From Bacteroidota bacterium (GTDB lineage Bacteria > Bacteroidota > Rhodothermia > Rhodothermales > JAAAOL01): a stretch of DNA of 9,563 bases. Numbering within the stretch: the first letter of the stretch is position 1; each line of letters begins with the position of its first letter. Below are positions 6,312 to 9,563 of the stretch, piece by piece. The notes beneath the pieces are model-generated. The model had not been told where the DNA came from. It saw only the letters and a program-made list of their open reading frames with translations, and made no database searches. Where the stretch lies: positions 1-9,563 of the forward strand of contig JAAAOL010000041.1 of assembly GCA_009908885.1 (NCBI GenBank). Reading direction: 5' to 3'. The translations under genes and the position numbers were made by a program.

Positions 6312-8693
6312 ATGGCACAGCAGATCGGACAACCCGTTAAGCGCGTCGAAGACAAGCGGTTTCTCACTGGCAAGGGCAACTACACGGACGACATCGTCCT
6401 GCCCGGCCAGACGTACGCCCACTTCGTGCGGAGCGACTACGCCCACGCCCGCATCAACAGCATCGACACCAGCATGGCGGAGGAGGCCCCCGGCGTCATC
6501 GCCATCTTCACCGGGCAAGACCTGCTGGATGACGGCATCCAGTCGATCCCGACCGGCTGGGCCATCGGCGACGACATGAACGAGCCCCCGCACTACCCGC
6601 TGGCCGTGGACAAGGCGCGGTACGTGGGCGATGCCGTCGCGGTGGTCATCGCAGAAAGCAAGGCTGACGCCGCCGACGCCGCCGAGCAGATCATGGTCGA
6701 TTACGAGATGCTGGACGCTGTGGTCGATGCCCGCGAGGCGCTGAACGACGACGCGCCGCTCGTCCACGACGACTCGGGCACGAACCTGGTGTTCGACTGG
6801 AATCTGGGCGAGAAGGACGCCACGGATGCCGCCATCGAAGGAGCGCACCACGTTACCCGCTACGAGTTCGTCAACCAGCGGGTCATCCCGAACGCCATCG
6901 AGCCGCGCAGCGCCAACGGGCAGTGGGACGCCGCCCGCGACGAGCTGACCCTCTACACGTCGTCCCAGAATCCCCACCTGATCCGCCTGCTGCTGTGCGC
7001 CTTCGTCTGGCCGGACCTGCCGGAGCACAAGGTGCGCATCATCTCGCCCGACGTGGGCGGCGGCTTCGGGTCCAAGATTTTTCACTATCCCGAAGAGGTC
7101 GTCTGCGCGTGGGCGACGAAACAGCTCGAACGCCCCGTCAAGTGGACCGCCGAGCGGAGCGAGAGCTTCGTCAGTGATGCTCACGGGCGCGACCACCACT
7201 CCGTCGCCGAGATGGGCTTCGACGAAGACGGCCATATCGTCGGCCTACGCGTCCAGACGCACGCCAACCTCGGCGCGTATCTGATGACGTTCGCCCCGGC
7301 GGTGCCCACCTACCTGTACGGCACGCTGCTGGCGGGGCAGTATAAGACGCCCACCATCCACGTCAACGTCAAAGGCGTCTTTTCGAACACCGTCCCGGTC
7401 GACGCCTATCGGGGGGCGGGCCGTCCGGAGGCGACGTATCTGGTGGAGCGCACCATCGAACTGGCGTCGAAGGAGATGGGCGTGGATCCGGCAGAACTGC
7501 GGCGCAAGAATTTCATCCAGCCGGACGAGTTTCCCTATCAGACGCCGGTGGCCCTCCAGTACGACAGCGGCAACTACGAGGGCGCACTCGACAAGGCGCT
7601 GGAGATGATCGGCTACGACGACTTCCGCCAGCAGCAAAAAGAGGCGAAGCAGAACGGCAAACTGCTCGGCATCGGCTTCTCGTGCTACATCGAAGCGTGC
7701 GGCATCGCGCCGTCGCAGGTGGTGGGCGCGCTCGGGGCGCGGGCCGGGCTCTACGAGAGCGGCGCCGTCCGCGTGCATCCGACGGGCAAAGTGGAGGTCT
7801 TCACCGGCTCCCACTCCCACGGGCAGGGGCACGAAACCACCTTTGCGCAGGTCGTGTCTGATCACCTCGGCGTGCCGCTGGAGCACGTCGAGATCGTTCA
7901 CGGCGACACGGACCGCGTGCCGTTCGGCATGGGCACGTACGGCTCGCGCAGCATCTCGGTCGGCGGCAGCGCCATCGTCAAGGCGCTCGACAAGGTGAAA
8001 GACAAGGCGCGCAAGATCGCCGCACACAAGCTGGAGGCCGCCGAAGAGGACCTGGAGTTCTCCGACGGCGAGTTCCGCGTCAAGGGCACCGACCGCAGCG
8101 TCGGCTTCGGCGACATCGCGCTGACAGCCTACGTCCCGCACGACTATCCCGAGGACGTGGAGCCGGGCCTCGAAGACACGGCCTTCTACGACCCGGCCAA
8201 CTTCACCTATCCATTCGGCACTCACATCTGCACCGTCGAGATCGACGAAGAGACCGGGCACGTCAAGCTGCTACGTTACGTCGCCATTGACGACGTGGGC
8301 AACATCATCAATCCGATGATCGTGGAGGGGCAGATCCACGGCGGCGTGGCCCAGGGCGTCGGGCAGGCGCTCCTCGAAGGCGCCGTCTACGACGAGATGG
8401 GCCAGCCGCTGACGGGCTCCTACATGGACTACACGATGCCGCGTGCGGACGACCTGCCGATGATCGAGGTGGGCCATCAGGTGACGCCGTGCCCCCACAA
8501 CCCGCTCGGCGTGAAAGGCGCCGGGGAAGCAGGCACCATCGCCGCGACGGCCTGCGTCGTCAACGCGGTCATCGATGCGCTGTGGGATCGCGGCGTGCGC
8601 GACATCCGCATGCCCCTGACGCCCGAGCGCGTCTGGCGCGCCCTCCACACGGGCGGCGACGGCGCCCTGCGCGAAGCCGAACCGGCAGCGTAA
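6312..8693 (+). CDS. coxL: Large molybdenum-binding subunit, form II CO dehydrogenase-like
   Basis: A 793-residue, full-length catalytic subunit of the xanthine oxidase/CO dehydrogenase family. It binds the molybdopterin dinucleotide and oxidises the substrate with water as oxygen donor. Visible motifs are the N-terminal start GQPVKRVEDKRFLTGKGNY (6-24), GGGFGSK (249-255), the active-site loop AYRGAGR (365-371), HGQGHET (503-509), YGSRSISVGG (543-552) and GVKGAGEAGT (733-742) with E739 as the likely catalytic base. Form I CO dehydrogenase has AYRCSFR, with Cys bound to copper. Here Gly368 replaces that Cys, so a Mo-Cu centre of the known kind is not possible. This is a form II enzyme, whose substrate is often unknown and for which CO oxidation is disputed. 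It sits in the S-L-M order typical of form II, 45 bases before the FAD subunit gene. Confidence 0.93.
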   Translation: MAQQIGQPVKRVEDKRFLTGKGNYTDDIVLPGQTYAHFVRSDYAHARINSIDTSMAEEAPGVIAIFTGQDLLDDGIQSIPTGWAIGDDMNEPPHYPLAVDKARYVGDAVAVVIAESKADAADAAEQIMVDYEMLDAVVDAREALNDDAPLVHDDSGTNLVFDWNLGEKDATDAAIEGAHHVTRYEFVNQRVIPNAIEPRSANGQWDAARDELTLYTSSQNPHLIRLLLCAFVWPDLPEHKVRIISPDVGGGFGSKIFHYPEEVVCAWATKQLERPVKWTAERSESFVSDAHGRDHHSVAEMGFDEDGHIVGLRVQTHANLGAYLMTFAPAVPTYLYGTLLAGQYKTPTIHVNVKGVFSNTVPVDAYRGAGRPEATYLVERTIELASKEMGVDPAELRRKNFIQPDEFPYQTPVALQYDSGNYEGALDKALEMIGYDDFRQQQKEAKQNGKLLGIGFSCYIEACGIAPSQVVGALGARAGLYESGAVRVHPTGKVEVFTGSHSHGQGHETTFAQVVSDHLGVPLEHVEIVHGDTDRVPFGMGTYGSRSISVGGSAIVKALDKVKDKARKIAAHKLEAAEEDLEFSDGEFRVKGTDRSVGFGDIALTAYVPHDYPEDVEPGLEDTAFYDPANFTYPFGTHICTVEIDEETGHVKLLRYVAIDDVGNIINPMIVEGQIHGGVAQGVGQALLEGAVYDEMGQPLTGSYMDYTMPRADDLPMIEVGHQVTPCPHNPLGVKGAGEAGTIAATACVVNAVIDALWDRGVRDIRMPLTPERVWRALHTGGDGALREAEPAA

Positions 8694-8738
8694 CCCCGTC
8701 CCTCGAACTACTGAACCTCATCGAACGGGCAACTTATC

Positions 8739-9563
8739 ATGGCGACCTACGACTTCGACTACGCACGTGCCAACTCTGTGGAGGAGGCCCTTACGCTGAT
8801 GGCCCAGCACGGGCCGAACGCCAAGCTGCTGGCAGGCGGGCACAGCCTGGTCCCGGCGATGAAGCTGCGGCTGGCGGCGCCCGATACGCTGATCGACGTC
8901 TCGGGCCTGAGTGAACTGGCCGGGATCGCGGAGCGCGGCGGGCGGCTCCACATCGGCGCGATGACGACGCATCGCATGGTGGAGCACTCCGACGTCCTCA
9001 AGGCCAACTGCCCGGTGCTGCCCCGCGTGGCTTCTCGCATCGGCGACCCACAGGTGCGCAACCGGGGCACCCTCGGCGGCAGCCTCGCCCACGCCGACCC
9101 CGCTGCCGACTACCCGGCCGTCGTGCTGGCGCTCGGCGCAGAGATCGAGATTACGGGGCGGCAAGGCACCCGCACCGTCCCAGCCGACGACTTCTTCGTG
9201 GAGATGTTTGCCACGGCGGTCGAGGATGGCGAGATGCTCACGAAGGTCGTCTTCCCGGTGCTGGGCTCCGGTGAGGGGGCGGCCTACGCCAAGTTCGCCA
9301 ATCAAGCCTCGCGCTATGCCGTCGTCGGCATCGCGGCGATGGTGCAGATGGCGGGCGGTACGTGCCGGTCGGCCCGCGTCGCGGTGACCGGCGCCTCCCC
9401 GAAGGCCTGGCGGGCCACGTCCGTCGAAGACGCCCTGGCCGGGCAGCCGCTGAACGACGAGACCATCGCGGCGGCGGTGAGCGGCATGGCGGAGGGGAAA
9501 GACATGATGAGCGACGTTAGCGCCAGCGCGGAGTACCGCGCGCACCTGTGCGAGGTGATGGCC
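8739..9563 (+). CDS. coxM: Medium FAD-binding subunit of the CO dehydrogenase-like enzyme, partial
   Basis: An open frame of 275 codons starts at ATG 8739 and is still open at the right edge. The family has about 285-290 residues, so it is nearly complete. It is the flavoprotein subunit that takes electrons from the 2Fe-2S clusters and passes them to the external acceptor. The two FAD pyrophosphate motifs are A32-G-G-H-S36 (AGGHSLVPAMKLRL) and T111-L-G-G-S115 (RNRGTLGGSLAHADPAADYP). KFANQASRYAVVGIAAM near residues 187-203 belongs to the C-terminal CO dehydrogenase flavoprotein domain. The N-terminus MATYDFDYARANSVEEAL is typical for the family. No Shine-Dalgarno is seen in the 45-base spacer after coxL. 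It completes the heterotrimer with coxS and coxL; further accessory genes may follow outside the window. Confidence 0.93.
   Translation, partial: MATYDFDYARANSVEEALTLMAQHGPNAKLLAGGHSLVPAMKLRLAAPDTLIDVSGLSELAGIAERGGRLHIGAMTTHRMVEHSDVLKANCPVLPRVASRIGDPQVRNRGTLGGSLAHADPAADYPAVVLALGAEIEITGRQGTRTVPADDFFVEMFATAVEDGEMLTKVVFPVLGSGEGAAYAKFANQASRYAVVGIAAMVQMAGGTCRSARVAVTGASPKAWRATSVEDALAGQPLNDETIAAAVSGMAEGKDMMSDVSASAEYRAHLCEVMA

Noticed and set aside
6279..8261. Long minus-strand open frames opposite coxL (6279-7235 and 7245-8261)
   Set aside because: The plus strand encodes an intact, motif-complete coxL. The opposite frames are codon-bias artefacts with no family features.
8718..9545. Minus-strand open frame opposite coxM
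   Set aside because: It lies entirely over the coxM reading frame, which has clear FAD motifs. The antisense translation is low-complexity Arg/His/Gly.

Overview
This 9,563-base window comes from a GC-rich bacterial chromosome that carries an aerobic, molybdenum-dependent hydroxylase locus. The host phylum cannot be fixed from the sequence. A fasciclin-domain lipoprotein, a bacterial FeS-type photolyase and a mix of leaderless-looking starts with two strong Shine-Dalgarno sites would fit a Rhodothermota/Bacteroidota-like bacterium. Other GC-rich aerobes such as Gemmatimonadota or Chloroflexota are not excluded. I see no phage, IS, CRISPR, tRNA or rRNA sequence.

Left part (1-2637, all genes on the minus strand): a photolyase/cryptochrome of the prokaryotic (6-4)/FeS-BCP type runs off the left edge. 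Directly upstream of it, 26 bases away, is a short-chain dehydrogenase/reductase whose catalytic Tyr position holds Ile. Upstream of that pair, and separated by a terminator hairpin, is a small lipoprotein with one fasciclin domain. A gene-free and comparatively AT-rich stretch follows (2638-3001). It carries a second minus-strand hairpin with a U-tract only about 45 bases before the fasciclin start.

Middle (3002-4785, minus strand): an xdhC-type maturation factor and a MocA-type molybdopterin nucleotidyltransferase overlap by ATGA. They are the expected accessory enzymes for making and inserting a sulfurated molybdopterin dinucleotide cofactor.

Right part (5055-9563, plus strand): transcribed divergently from xdhC are a CoxG-like SRPBCC protein with a C-terminal membrane anchor, then the 2Fe-2S subunit (CoxS-like), the molybdenum subunit (CoxL-like) and the FAD subunit (CoxM-like, cut by the right edge). 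The large subunit has the AYRGAGR active-site loop, not AYRCSFR, and the order is S-L-M. Both are features of form II 'CO dehydrogenases', so CO is not a secure substrate.

Together the middle and right parts form a coherent unit. MocA and XdhC mature the cofactor, L/S/M form the heterotrimer that passes electrons Mo -> 2Fe-2S -> FAD, and CoxG probably brings the enzyme to the cytoplasmic membrane and its quinone pool. I found no clearly new system. The points most worth following are the Tyr-less SDR paired with a photolyase, the terminator in the fasciclin leader, and the unknown substrate of the form II enzyme.
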